A stretch of DNA of 64,000 nt from Lactimicrobium massiliense (GTDB lineage Bacteria > Bacillota_I > Bacilli_A > Erysipelotrichales > Erysipelotrichaceae), in contig NZ_OUNG01000004.1 in the NCBI RefSeq assembly GCF_900343155.1, forward strand, positions 226,159 through 290,158. Reading direction: 5' to 3'. Within the stretch, counting starts at the first letter, position 1, and the number at the start of each line of letters is the position of its first letter. Below are positions 19,087 to 28,556 of the stretch, piece by piece. The position numbers and the translations under genes were made by a program. The notes under the pieces were generated by a model. The model saw only the letters and a program-made list of their open reading frames with translations, made no database searches and was not told the DNA's origin.

Positions 19087-19893
19087 TTACTTTTCTTCCC
19101 AGTCACGGGGCAGATCACGGAATGTAATCAGTTCAATTCCATGATCCTTTACCCATTGCGCAACTGCATCCGACGTGACTGCTTCAAGGTCTTTTGTCCG
19201 GCAGAGATTAAAACTGGACAAGGCAAAGATTCTGGCATCCGCATACCCGCAATGGCATACAAGATATCCATATTCCTTTCCTGAAGAAAGCATGCCGCCA
19301 GCATCACTGACAAGATAGCCTGTCATATCCTCTTCCAGTTGCTTTTCAGGAGATGCCCCAAACTTGTACCAGCCCATACCGGCAGGCGCCACATTCTCTT
19401 TCTTCATGACACTGTCTGTCCAGATGCAGCGATACTTCGCAGCAAGTTTCTGAGACACCGCCATGGTTGTGGCAGTGCCATAGGCATGATTATGAATGTA
19501 ATCCGGTGTATGGCCAACCAGCTTTATGTACATCTGAATCTGGGCTTCAAACTCCGCTTCCAGCTGGTCAGAGACAGCGGCCAGATGGTCATGGCCATTT
19601 TCATCCGTATCCATTGCCCGATTTTCACGGGAACCATAGAACATACCATCTTCCTTCGTCAGTGCCGGCAAAGCCTCATGTCCCAACAGAGAAGGACCAG
19701 TAGACGCATTGAGATCAATGCCAAAGGCAATCTGATCTAAGAAAGGAGAAATCTCATCCACGCACTCCTTTGCCCAGGGCATATTGGCAAACAAACCGGT
19801 ATTACGGATAATGCCATGACGTATGCCATCCAGAGCCCCCATGGCACATCCTGGTGTAATGCCATAATCATCCGACTGTGCAATCAGTTTCAT
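19087..19893 (-). CDS. ChbG/YdjC-family carbohydrate deacetylase
   Basis: A 268-residue protein of the YdjC/ChbG family, which deacetylates chitooligosaccharides or their phosphates. The N-terminus has the Asp pair of SDDYGITP, and an H-N-H segment (PDYIHNHAYGT, about residues 130-140) matches a metal-ligand motif. The segment usually written G-x-H-L-N reads GIDLNAS here, so one expected His is Asp. It lies 15 bases after a CelB-type PTS permease on the same strand, which points to uptake and trimming of an acetylated or beta-linked disaccharide. The exact substrate is not determined. Confidence 0.85.
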   Translation of the reverse strand: MKLIAQSDDYGITPGCAMGALDGIRHGIIRNTGLFANMPWAKECVDEISPFLDQIAFGIDLNASTGPSLLGHEALPALTKEDGMFYGSRENRAMDTDENGHDHLAAVSDQLEAEFEAQIQMYIKLVGHTPDYIHNHAYGTATTMAVSQKLAAKYRCIWTDSVMKKENVAPAGMGWYKFGASPEKQLEEDMTGYLVSDAGGMLSSGKEYGYLVCHCGYADARIFALSSFNLCRTKDLEAVTSDAVAQWVKDHGIELITFRDLPRDWEEK

Positions 19894-19908
19894 TTCCTGT
19901 TCACTCCT

Positions 19909-21204
19909 TTACTGTGCATTCTCTTCTGCCTTTTCCTGCAGCGTTTCAGCCTCCTGCTTCTGGATCTGCCTGTCATATGCTTTGACAAACGGAATATAGA
20001 TCACAACATCCAGTGCAAACAGGACGCATCCCCAGAATAATCCACGTATGCCATAAGAAACAAGATTATTGACAAAGAAAGGAACGAATCCGCCGGCGGT
20101 GGCACCTGTCGCATAGCCCATGAGGCCTGTTTTTTCCAGCAGCCAGGTACCCCAGACAGCGATGGATGGTGTCAGAATTACCCATGGAATGAAGAATATC
20201 GGATTGAGAATCATCGGGAAGCCGAAGTAGATGGGTTCATCTACGCCAAACAGAGATGGCAGCAGACCAAGTTTAGTAATCGAACGGTTGGCAGTAGATT
20301 TGCATACGATCAGTGCAGCAATGACAAGTGGCAGAGAACCGCTGCTATAGCTCAGAATCGTGCCGGTCACCATGTGAGGCAGAGGCTGGCCAGCCTGGAA
20401 GGCAGCCAGATTTTCCATCTGCAGCTGGGTAAACAGAAGTGTAATCACCGGTCCGATGGTCATGCCGCCATGAATGCCCAGAAACCACATCAGATACATG
20501 ACGATCATGATGATCCACAGGCCAAAGATATTGGCGCCAAGTGCCTGCAGAGGAAGGGAAACAACGGCATAGACAGCCTGCTGCATGGAGCCTACAGGTG
20601 TTGCGGCAAAGATCATTCTGACAATACCGGCAAGAATAATAGAAATGATACCCGGAATGAGAAGTGTAAACTGAACTGCAATATTGGGCGGCACGGAGTC
20701 CGGCAGCTTCACAGAAAGATTCTTTGCTTCACAGAACTTGAAGATGGCACCAGTTCCAAAGGCAATGAGCAGAGCGGTAAACATACCGGCAGAGCCAAGC
20801 CATGACATCGGCAGCATTGCACTGCTGTAGGCATCTGCTGCCTCTGTATACGGCGTCACAATCAGAAAGCAAGCCAAAGCAATCACTGCTACGCCCAGGC
20901 CGCCGCTCTTTTTCAATCCATAAGAGCCGGCATATTCATATGCTGTAAGCGTAACGACATAGACTGCCATCATACCAATCGTAAATGTATAGATTGCCCC
21001 AAGAATGCCATACAGCGGGGTTGACTGCAGCCATGCCTGATAGCCACCGATGCTGATTCCCTTGAACAATGATGCAAAACCGCCAATGATGGTCACCGGC
21101 AGCATCCGCATAAACGCATGCTGAATCGTCTGCAGAAACCGGATGTTGGCAAATTTTGCCGAAACATCCACAAGCTTATCCGTAAAACTCTTCTTCGTAC
21201 TCAT
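19909..21204 (-). CDS. PTS EIIC component, lactose/cellobiose family
   Basis: A 431-residue membrane permease of the CelB/ChbC type. About ten hydrophobic segments, the loop motif GIHGGMTIGP and the IYFGFPMILNP segment near the sugar site are present. EIIA and EIIB are not nearby, so they must be supplied from elsewhere, as is common for this family in Bacillota. It forms a two-gene unit with the ChbG-like deacetylase and is transcribed away from an rpiR regulator. The shared upstream region holds a cre-like palindrome and repeated operator-like sites. Confidence 0.92.
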   Translation of the reverse strand: MSTKKSFTDKLVDVSAKFANIRFLQTIQHAFMRMLPVTIIGGFASLFKGISIGGYQAWLQSTPLYGILGAIYTFTIGMMAVYVVTLTAYEYAGSYGLKKSGGLGVAVIALACFLIVTPYTEAADAYSSAMLPMSWLGSAGMFTALLIAFGTGAIFKFCEAKNLSVKLPDSVPPNIAVQFTLLIPGIISIILAGIVRMIFAATPVGSMQQAVYAVVSLPLQALGANIFGLWIIMIVMYLMWFLGIHGGMTIGPVITLLFTQLQMENLAAFQAGQPLPHMVTGTILSYSSGSLPLVIAALIVCKSTANRSITKLGLLPSLFGVDEPIYFGFPMILNPIFFIPWVILTPSIAVWGTWLLEKTGLMGYATGATAGGFVPFFVNNLVSYGIRGLFWGCVLFALDVVIYIPFVKAYDRQIQKQEAETLQEKAEENAQ

Positions 21205-21217
21205 TCCTATCCTCTCC

Positions 21218-21431
21218 TGAATGATGATTCATCCAATCTGAACAGCATTGAACACTGTTCCATGAAACATGCCGGTTTGAATATTTGATCAGAATATCCC
21301 GCCCAGCAGTGCGGTAAGCGCTTACCTTCCAAGAACATTCTAGCCTTAATGAATGTTTAGTCAATATTAAATTACTATTTTTTGAATGGCGATTCATTCT
21401 ATCCGATAATCTGAGTATGAATGATGATTTA
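21218..21431. promoter_or_regulatory. Three repeated operator-like palindromes
   Basis: The 14-mer TGAATGATGATTCA occurs at 21218-21231, TGAATGGCGATTCA at 21383-21396, and TGAATGATGATTTA at 21418-21431. They share TGAAT, a 4-base centre and ATTCA, one copy with a single change. A separate inverted repeat AACATTC/GAATGTT with a 10-base spacer lies at 21334-21357. The sites bracket both divergent start regions and are probably bound by the adjacent RpiR protein. Confidence 0.7.
21313..21326. promoter_or_regulatory. cre site (CcpA)
   Basis: Perfect 14-base palindrome GGTAAGCGCTTACC, matching the core of the catabolite-responsive element. It lies upstream of the PTS permease gene, as expected for glucose repression. 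Confidence 0.75.
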
Positions 21432-21461
21432 GTGATATGATAATAACGATAAGGAATGCAT

Positions 21462-22250
21462 ATGAATATTATTGACCGCATGGATACGCTTGTAGCAGCT
21501 TATACTGCCACTGACCGGAAAATCTATGAATTCATCAAAAAGTTTCCCGAACAGTTTGCCAGCTGTTCACTGAATGAAATTGTAGAGAGATTCAAGATCT
21601 CGCAGCCTGCTCTGACAAGATTTGCCAAGAAGCTTGGTTTTTCCGGCTTTCTGGAATTCCAGTATCAGTATCGCCAGGATTTAACCGAAGTCAGAACAAA
21701 CGCCCACCCGGAAAAGCACAGCGAGTACTTCAGCCAATATCTGCAGGATACCGAAAAAGCAGTGCGCAGTGATGTGCTGGCGACACTGGCAAAGAAAATA
21801 TCGGATGCCAGAATTACCTATTTTACTGGTGCTTCGATTGCCGGTATTCCTGCAATCTTTATGAAGTACTATTGCCGAGTTGGCTTAGGTCCTGTCGGAA
21901 CCTGTACGGATCCCTATGATCTGCCTGTTTCATTCAAGGGAGATGAATGCATTCTGATTTTCTCAGCAATTGCCGGAGACGCATATCGCAAATATTTCCC
22001 CCGGGTCTGCCAGTCAGGGAATAAGCCATTCATCATCCTTGTCACAATGAATGCGAAGCACCCCTTGCGCAAATTTGCTGATCAAACCGTTGTTCTTCCT
22101 GAAGCAGGCATCATCAGTGACAACACCTCGGCCATGCCGGAAACGATGGAATTTCTGATGTTCTGCGATCTGCTGATTGAAGAAATCAGGAAACTGCAAA
22201 ACAATGAAGCTGACAACCAAGCAATAAAAAACACTGTCGAACCAGTCTGA
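21462..22250 (+). CDS. RpiR/MurR-family sugar-phosphate regulator
   Basis: A 262-residue regulator with an N-terminal helix-turn-helix (residues 1-77; the recognition helix is near SQPALTRFAKKLGF) and a C-terminal SIS domain (about 95-235) that senses phosphosugars. The ATG at 21462 is preferred over the one six bases earlier, because AAGGA would otherwise touch the start codon. It is divergent from celB and the ChbG-like gene and is their likely regulator. It could respond to a phosphorylated disaccharide or to GlcNAc-6-P. Confidence 0.9.
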   Translation: MNIIDRMDTLVAAYTATDRKIYEFIKKFPEQFASCSLNEIVERFKISQPALTRFAKKLGFSGFLEFQYQYRQDLTEVRTNAHPEKHSEYFSQYLQDTEKAVRSDVLATLAKKISDARITYFTGASIAGIPAIFMKYYCRVGLGPVGTCTDPYDLPVSFKGDECILIFSAIAGDAYRKYFPRVCQSGNKPFIILVTMNAKHPLRKFADQTVVLPEAGIISDNTSAMPETMEFLMFCDLLIEEIRKLQNNEADNQAIKNTVEPV

Positions 22251-22277
22251 TCTGATTCAACAGTGCTTTTTTTATTG
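22229..22277. terminator. Terminator shared by rpiR and the PAS gene
   Basis: CACTGT pairs with ACAGTG, and an inner GAA/TTC extends the stem. A-rich sequence stands before it and seven T after it. Confidence 0.7.
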
Positions 22278-22661
22278 ATTGACTCTGCGCAGCCAGTACT
22301 GTCCTACTGGTTCATCTGCCCTGTCTTTTGTCCATGGAACCTCATGGCGTTCAAAGTAGCCGATCACTTTTCCTTCTCTGACCACTGGCACAAACCATTC
22401 CCGTTCACCGGTCTTGCCATTGTAACCTTCGAACATCTCATTGGTTTCACCATGATCTGCTCTGTCCAGGAAGGCCTTGATCTTGTTCTGAGAGTTTGCA
22501 TTATGACAGTTGAAGATCGATGTACCAACGGCCACTCTGCTTCCATAACGTTCTCTGGCCTTCCTGTTCAGCCAGCGGATGGTGTGGGTACGGTCACAAT
22601 AGACTACCTCATAGGGCAGTGCATCCAGAATGGCTCTGTATACTGTTTCATCAAATTCCAT
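22272..22661 (-). CDS. Small PAS-domain protein
   Basis: A 129-residue protein starting at 22661 behind AAGGAG. It consists of one PAS fold: DALPYEVVYCDRTHTIRWLN at the start, GTSIFNCHNANSQNKI in the middle and the ending WFVPVVREGKVIGYFERHEV. The Cys-His segment resembles the C-terminal PAS module of DUF438 proteins, where it may hold a cofactor. No output domain is attached, so it either senses in trans or acts as an adaptor. The partner is not known. Confidence 0.8.
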   Translation of the reverse strand: MEFDETVYRAILDALPYEVVYCDRTHTIRWLNRKARERYGSRVAVGTSIFNCHNANSQNKIKAFLDRADHGETNEMFEGYNGKTGEREWFVPVVREGKVIGYFERHEVPWTKDRADEPVGQYWLRRVNQ

Positions 22662-22765
22662 CTTTTTTCTCCTTGTATTTTCATCATAGTATATTGCCTG
22701 CAGATAATGCAAAAAAGCTGTGATCCGGAAAGACCACAACTCAATCTTTTTATCTGAACTTGCTA

Positions 22766-23431
22766 TCAGTCATTAAGATGATCAATAGCATATTGTGCTT
22801 CGTCGGGAGTAAACTTTTCACCGTATTCCGAAGTCAATTGATCATAGACTGCATCAGTACTCATGTTCATCTCTGTGTAATAACTCTTTGCCTTTGCAAG
22901 AGCATTCGCATTCCAATCTGCTTTCACATTATCAACCGCATACTGAGCTTCATCGGGAGTGAATTTTTCACCGTAATCTGAAGTAAGCTGATCAAAGACT
23001 CCTTGTTTTGACATGTTCATTGAATCCGCATAATTCTGCGCTTTTGCAAGAGCGTTGGCATTCCAATCTGCTTTCACATTATCAACCGCATATTGAGCCG
23101 CATCTGCAGAAAACCCCTCACCGTATTCTGAGGTCAGTTGATCATAAACGCCCTGTTTTGACAGATTCATCAAATTTGCATATGAAGCGGCTTTAGCCAA
23201 CGCATTCTTATACTCCTGAGGTACAGAAGTATCTTCTGTTGGTGTAGGTGCCACGGTTGGCTGCGCTTTTTCAGTTTCCAGAGTTGCTGCAGCACTTGTT
23301 GTTGCTTCAGCTGAACCTGATGCTGTTGAGCTATCTCCAGATCCCCCGATAGCTCCTATAAAACCAAGAATTAGTACAACCGCAATGATAATCCAGATAA
23401 TTTTATGCTTCTTCCCATTTAACTTAGTCAT
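22766..23431 (-). CDS. Ltp-family protein with three repeats, membrane anchored
   Basis: A 221-residue protein. Residues 10-30 are one hydrophobic helix without a lipobox Cys, so it is a membrane anchor rather than a lipoprotein. A Ser/Ala/Thr/Pro-rich linker (33-75) follows. Residues 75-221 hold three copies of a roughly 48-residue helical repeat (Lipoprotein_Ltp, PF07553) with the signature NMS..GVFDQLTS.YGEKF and then AQYAVDNVKADWNANALAKA; the copies are nearly identical in the second half. The prophage protein Ltp of Streptococcus phage TP-J34, with two such repeats, blocks phage DNA entry, but many family members have no known role. No other phage genes surround it. Confidence 0.85.
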   Translation of the reverse strand: MTKLNGKKHKIIWIIIAVVLILGFIGAIGGSGDSSTASGSAEATTSAAATLETEKAQPTVAPTPTEDTSVPQEYKNALAKAASYANLMNLSKQGVYDQLTSEYGEGFSADAAQYAVDNVKADWNANALAKAQNYADSMNMSKQGVFDQLTSDYGEKFTPDEAQYAVDNVKADWNANALAKAKSYYTEMNMSTDAVYDQLTSEYGEKFTPDEAQYAIDHLND

Positions 23432-23496
23432 TTCATGATACCCCCATCAATACAGTAAATAGCATTACGCTTTGTTAAATTATATATATATAAAGT

Positions 23497-23547
23497 AAAG
23501 GGCTTTCACAGCTCACTTTTGAGTATAGCCATGAAGCCCTCAATACT
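23497..23547 (-). terminator. Terminator of the pur operon
   Basis: Long imperfect hairpin with GGGCTT/AAGCCC at its base, followed by a T-rich run. It lies just after the purL stop codon. Confidence 0.55.
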
Positions 23548-23565
23548 TTGACTGGAAAAAGTCAA

Positions 23566-26500
23566 TTATCTGAAATAGTCTACCGCGCCCTTGAACAGCA
23601 GTTCTTCGGTGTTGATGTCCGGAACGTTGGTATACAGGTTCTTACCGGATCTTTCGGCATGTCCCATCTTACCCAGGATTCGGCCATCCGGAGAAGTGAT
23701 GGCTTCTACAGCCTGGAAGGAATTGTTCGGATTGAAGCGGATATCGTTGGTTGGATTGCCATTCAGATCACAGTACTGTGCTGCAACCTGTCCGTTTTCC
23801 TTCAGCTGCAGGTACTGTTCCGGATCAATGACAAATCTGCCCTCGCCATGAGAGATCGCCACTGTCTTGACCTCACCTGGTGTAAAGTAGCGGAACCAAG
23901 GTGACTTGTTGGACGCAATTCTGGTATCCACTAACATGCTCTGGTGTCTGCCGATCGTATTGAATGTTAATGTCGGGGCATGCTCATCCGGTTCCGTGAT
24001 CTTTCCATACGGCACAAGACCAAGCTTGATCAATGCCTGGAAGCCATTGCAGATGCCAAGCATCAGGCCTTCACGCTCATTGAGCAGCCGTTCCACCGCA
24101 GCCCTGACTTCCTGATTGCGGAAGAATGCTGTAATGAACTTGGCACTTCCCTCCGGTTCATCGCCGCCGGAGAAGCCGCCTGGAATGGCCACAATCTGAC
24201 TGTGATCCATCGCCTGGGCAAAACCCGTCACAGACTCTCTGATCTGCCTGGCACTGCGGTTGCGGATGACAAAGATTTCTGTCTCAGCACCGAACTTTTC
24301 AAATGCTCTGGCCGTATCCCACTCACAGTTATTGCCTGGGAATACCGGAATCAGTACATGCGGCTTTTCACACTTGTAGGACGCATGCAGGAAGTTATTG
24401 GCATGATAATTGACCGGCTCATAGGTTTTGACTGCTGTCTTGTTGAGATACGGGAAGACATCCTGCAGCTTGCTTTCCCAGGCAGCCTGCAGCTCATCCA
24501 GACCAATTTCCACATCCTGCATGACAAGACGATAGGTATCGGTGGTCATGCCGACAAGCTGGGCACCTTCGATCTCTTCCTCAGTCTCAAACAGGAAGGA
24601 GCCGCTGGCATCCACAAACAGCTTCGTATCATCAAATCCCTCTGCTGCCTTGAAACCCAGGTGATTGCCAAGCGGGCACTTCAGCAGTGCATCCGCAATG
24701 CCATGCGGACCAAGTGCCGTACAGGACAGCACATTGCCATCATGAATCATCTGCTCCATGGCATCCATCGTATCACGCACACTCTGCCATACCGGCAGGC
24801 CGTTTTCATCATAGTCCGGCTTCAGTACGTACAGATAATGTCCTGCCTCTTTCCACTCATCCGATACAACCTGATCCGCCTTGGCAAGAGATACCGCAAA
24901 GGCAATCAGCGTCGGCGGCACATCAATATCATCAAACGTACCGGAAGAAGAATCCTTGCCGCCGATGGCAGCCACCTGCAGCTCCTTCTGTGCTTCCAGA
25001 GCACCAAGCAGCGCTGCATACGGACGGCCCCACTTCTTCGGTGCCGTGCAGCGGCCAAAGTACTCCTGGAAACTCATCCAGGCATGATGGCGGCTGCCGC
25101 CGGCTGCCACAATCTTACTCAATGCATTGATCACAGACTTCTGGGCACCCTTGAACGGAGAAGCTGACATCTGATACGGATCAAAGCCCCAGCTCATCAA
25201 AGATGCCGTATTTGTCTCACCCTTTAACAGCGGAATCTTGGCAGCCATCGTCTGAATCGGCGTCAGCTGTCTTCTGCCGCCAAACGGCATCAGAACAGTA
25301 CCCGCACCAATCGTCGCGTCAAAACGCTCAGACAGACCGATCTGTGAACATACATTCAGATCACTGGCAAAGGAAAGAAGCTTTTCCTTTGTCGGCACAC
25401 AGGTTTTGTCTTCTTCCGGCTTGTCTGCCTCAACAATGACATCGGTATGCTTCGGGGCACCATTGGTATCCAGGAATGCTCTGGACAGGGAAACAATCGA
25501 AACGCCATCCAGGTTCAGCACCATGCGCGGCTCTTCGGTTACCACTGCCACAACCGTGGACTCCAGGTTTTCCTTGTCCGCCAGCTGCTGGAACAATGGT
25601 GCATCCTTTTCTGCCACAACCACAGCCATACGCTCCTGGGATTCCGAGATCGCAAGCTCAGTGCCATTGAGGCCCTTATACTTGACCGGCACCTTGTTCA
25701 GATCGATGATCAGACCATCGGCCAGCTCACCAATGGCAACCGATACACCGCCGGCCCCAAAGTCATTGCACCGCTTGATCAGGCGTGTTGCTTCGGGATT
25801 GCGGAACAGCCTCTGCAGTTTGCGCTCTTCCGGGGCATTGCCCTTCTGTACCTCAGCACCGCAAGTCTCCAGAGAATCATCATTGTGTACCTTGGAAGAA
25901 CCCGTGGCACCGCCGCATCCATCTCTGCCGGTACGGCCGCCCAGCAGGATCACGACATCACCTGGCTCAGGCCGCTTGCGGATGACATTGGCAGCCGGGG
26001 CAGCCGCAATGACCGCACCAACTTCCATTCTCTTGGCAACATAGTTGGGATGATACAGTTCCTGGACAAGACCTGTGGCAAGACCAATCTGGTTGCCATA
26101 GGAGCTGTATCCATTGGCTGCCGTTGTCACGATCTTTCTCTGCGGCAGACGGCCCGGCATCGTATCCTCAATCGGCGCCGTCGGATCGGCTGCACCCGTG
26201 ATGCGCATCGCCTGATACACATAGGAACGCCCGGACAGCGGATCACGGATCGCACCGCCAAGACATGTCGCTGCACCGCCGAACGGCTCAATCTCCGTCG
26301 GATGGTTATGCGTCTCATTCTTGAACATCAGCAGCCAGTCCTGCTGCTCACCATCCACATCCACCTTCATCTTCACCGAGCAGGCATTGATCTCTTCACT
26401 CTGGTCCAGATCATCCAGCCTGCCGATCTTCCTGAGATACTTAGCACCAATTGTCCCAAGATCCATCAGGGTAACAGGCTTAGCCTGCCGGCCGGCATAG

Positions 26501-27276
26501 ACCGTCTCCCGCAGCGCTTCATACTCCTTTGCCGCATCTTTGACATACGCCGGTTCAATCTCAATCTTGTTCAGACGCGTATTAAAGGTTGTATGACGGC
26601 AGTGATCCGACCAGTACGTATCAATCACCATGATCTCGGTGAGTCTTGGATCACGCTTTTCTTCCTCTTTGAAGTACTTCTGCAGAAAGACGATATCTGC
26701 CAGATCCATGGCCAAGCCATGGTCCTTGATAAACTTTGCAAGGCCTGCTTCATCCAGGCTGCAGAAGCCATCCAGCACGGGTGGCAGCGGCGGTTTCTGA
26801 TAGGAATCCTGGATCGTTGCCGGTTTCAGAAGGGAAGCCTTTCTGGCTTCGACCGGATTGATCAGGGTAGACTGAATCAGTTCCTTTTCCTTGTCCGTGA
26901 ACTCACCCTTGATGTAATAGATTCTGGCTGTGCGCACCAGCGGTCTTTCCTTGCCAGTGGCCAGCTGAATGCACTGGGCGCAGGAATCTGCTCTCTGGTC
27001 AAACTGACCAGGCAGATATTCCACTGCCAGCACATAGTCATCCTTGTCCGGGGCCGGTGCTTCCTCATTGTAGTAATGATCTACCTGGGGCTCAGACAGA
27101 ATGGTGCGGGCTGCCAGTTCAAAATCCTTTGGATCAATATTCTCGATGTCATAGCGGTTGACAATGCGCACCGCTTCAACCGGTCTGCGCAGAGCTGTCT
27201 CAAGATCTGTGCGGACACCCTCTGCCTCAGTTGCATATGCTCTTTTCTTCTCTGAAAAACCACGATATACCGTCAT
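23566..27276 (-). CDS. purL: Phosphoribosylformylglycinamidine synthase (single-chain)
   Basis: A 1236-residue large-type FGAM synthase, fourth step of purine synthesis. The order is an N-terminal PurS-like domain, linker, two AIRS-like halves (ATP and FGAR sites; FKNETHNHPTEIEPFGG is visible near residue 325), and a C-terminal glutaminase from about residue 975 (GNNCEWDTARAFEKFG), with catalytic Cys in LGICNGFQAL and a His in ISHGEGRF. Many Bacillota split this into PurS, PurQ and PurL; here it is one chain, as in Clostridia and enterics. Its ATG overlaps the purD stop by one base. Last gene of the operon. Confidence 0.96.
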   Translation of the reverse strand: MTVYRGFSEKKRAYATEAEGVRTDLETALRRPVEAVRIVNRYDIENIDPKDFELAARTILSEPQVDHYYNEEAPAPDKDDYVLAVEYLPGQFDQRADSCAQCIQLATGKERPLVRTARIYYIKGEFTDKEKELIQSTLINPVEARKASLLKPATIQDSYQKPPLPPVLDGFCSLDEAGLAKFIKDHGLAMDLADIVFLQKYFKEEEKRDPRLTEIMVIDTYWSDHCRHTTFNTRLNKIEIEPAYVKDAAKEYEALRETVYAGRQAKPVTLMDLGTIGAKYLRKIGRLDDLDQSEEINACSVKMKVDVDGEQQDWLLMFKNETHNHPTEIEPFGGAATCLGGAIRDPLSGRSYVYQAMRITGAADPTAPIEDTMPGRLPQRKIVTTAANGYSSYGNQIGLATGLVQELYHPNYVAKRMEVGAVIAAAPAANVIRKRPEPGDVVILLGGRTGRDGCGGATGSSKVHNDDSLETCGAEVQKGNAPEERKLQRLFRNPEATRLIKRCNDFGAGGVSVAIGELADGLIIDLNKVPVKYKGLNGTELAISESQERMAVVVAEKDAPLFQQLADKENLESTVVAVVTEEPRMVLNLDGVSIVSLSRAFLDTNGAPKHTDVIVEADKPEEDKTCVPTKEKLLSFASDLNVCSQIGLSERFDATIGAGTVLMPFGGRRQLTPIQTMAAKIPLLKGETNTASLMSWGFDPYQMSASPFKGAQKSVINALSKIVAAGGSRHHAWMSFQEYFGRCTAPKKWGRPYAALLGALEAQKELQVAAIGGKDSSSGTFDDIDVPPTLIAFAVSLAKADQVVSDEWKEAGHYLYVLKPDYDENGLPVWQSVRDTMDAMEQMIHDGNVLSCTALGPHGIADALLKCPLGNHLGFKAAEGFDDTKLFVDASGSFLFETEEEIEGAQLVGMTTDTYRLVMQDVEIGLDELQAAWESKLQDVFPYLNKTAVKTYEPVNYHANNFLHASYKCEKPHVLIPVFPGNNCEWDTARAFEKFGAETEIFVIRNRSARQIRESVTGFAQAMDHSQIVAIPGGFSGGDEPEGSAKFITAFFRNQEVRAAVERLLNEREGLMLGICNGFQALIKLGLVPYGKITEPDEHAPTLTFNTIGRHQSMLVDTRIASNKSPWFRYFTPGEVKTVAISHGEGRFVIDPEQYLQLKENGQVAAQYCDLNGNPTNDIRFNPNNSFQAVEAITSPDGRILGKMGHAERSGKNLYTNVPDINTEELLFKGAVDYFR

Positions 27277-28544
27277 TACAATACCTTCCTGCCAATATCA
27301 TGGCGATAATGCATATTCTCAAAGCCGATCTCATCTACGGCCGCATATGCCTTCGCCAGTGCTTCCTTCAGATCACTGCCAGTGGCCATGATGCCAAGCA
27401 CACGGCCGCCATTGGTATAGAACTTTCCATTTTCCTTCTTTGTGCCAGAATGATACACATACACACCCGGATGCTGGCCTTTCTCATCCAGGCCATGGAT
27501 TTCATAGCCCTTCTTGTAGCTTTCCGGATAGCCGCCGCTGGCTTCCATGATGCAGGCCGCAGCTTCATCAGACCACTCAATATCCAGATCCGCCAGCTTT
27601 TCATCATGCACAGCCTGCATGATTGTAAATAGATCACTCTTTAACAGCGGCAGGACAACCTGGGTCTCCGGATCACCGAAACGGCAGTTGTATTCCACAA
27701 CCTTCGGTCCATCCTTGGTTAACATCAGGCCAAAGTACAGCACACCCTTGAAGGTGCGGCCTTCCTCGTTCATGGCATGCATGGTCGGCACAAAGATCTT
27801 CTCCATGCATTCCTTTGCAATCTCTGGTGTATAGACAGGAGACGGGGCAATGGTGCCCATGCCGCCGGTATTGAGGCCCTTGTCGCCATCATCAACACGC
27901 TTGTGGTCCATGGACGATACCATCGGCACAATCACATGGCCATCGGTGAAGGAAAGCACGGATACTTCCGACCCTTCCATGAACTCTTCCACAACCACTT
28001 CATTGCCGCTGGCACCAAACTTCTTGTCGACCATCAGTTCCCTGACAGCAGCTTTTGCCTCTTCCTCGTTCTGCGCAATCAATACACCTTTGCCCAGGGC
28101 AAGTCCATCCGCCTTGATCACCGCCGGCCATGTATTTCTCTTCTGCAGATAGGCCAGCACATCAGCTGGATCGGTGAATACTTCATAAGCAGCTGTCGGA
28201 ATGCCATACTTCTTCATCAATCCCTTGGCAAACACCTTGCTTGCCTCAATCTGGGCTGCTTTCTTGTTCGGGCCAAAGCTTGGAATGCCGGCTGCTTCCA
28301 TGGCATCCACCATGCCAAGAGCCAGCGGATCATCCGGCGTCACCACGCAGAAATCAACGCCATTGTTCTTGGCATAGTCCACCATGCCATCCACATCGGT
28401 GGCACCAATATTCACGCATGTGGCAAGGGAGGCAATGCCGCCGTTGCCAGGTGCACACACAATTTCATCAATGCTTTTATTTTTGGAAAGCGCACGGATC
28501 ACGGCATGTTCACGGCCGCCGCTGCCAACTACCAATACCTTCAT
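27276..28544 (-). CDS. purD: Phosphoribosylamine-glycine ligase
   Basis: A 422-residue ATP-grasp enzyme that makes GAR, second step of the pathway. Start at 28544 (MKVLVVGSGGREHA) because GAGGAG lies eight bases upstream; a GTG six bases earlier is possible. The N-terminal domain, ATP-grasp core (VIKADGLALGKGV) and C-terminal domain are complete. Six bases separate it from the AICAR transformylase gene if the GTG is used, twelve with the ATG. Confidence 0.96.
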   Translation of the reverse strand: MKVLVVGSGGREHAVIRALSKNKSIDEIVCAPGNGGIASLATCVNIGATDVDGMVDYAKNNGVDFCVVTPDDPLALGMVDAMEAAGIPSFGPNKKAAQIEASKVFAKGLMKKYGIPTAAYEVFTDPADVLAYLQKRNTWPAVIKADGLALGKGVLIAQNEEEAKAAVRELMVDKKFGASGNEVVVEEFMEGSEVSVLSFTDGHVIVPMVSSMDHKRVDDGDKGLNTGGMGTIAPSPVYTPEIAKECMEKIFVPTMHAMNEEGRTFKGVLYFGLMLTKDGPKVVEYNCRFGDPETQVVLPLLKSDLFTIMQAVHDEKLADLDIEWSDEAAACIMEASGGYPESYKKGYEIHGLDEKGQHPGVYVYHSGTKKENGKFYTNGGRVLGIMATGSDLKEALAKAYAAVDEIGFENMHYRHDIGRKVL

Positions 28545-28556
28545 GATCACATCTCC

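Noticed and set aside
22766..23431. Ltp-repeat gene as evidence of a prophage
   Set aside because: Neighbours are housekeeping or metabolic genes; no integrase, capsid or lysis gene is in the window.
25447..27255. 602-residue open frame opposite purL
   Set aside because: Same codon-bias shadow; no domain, no ribosome site.
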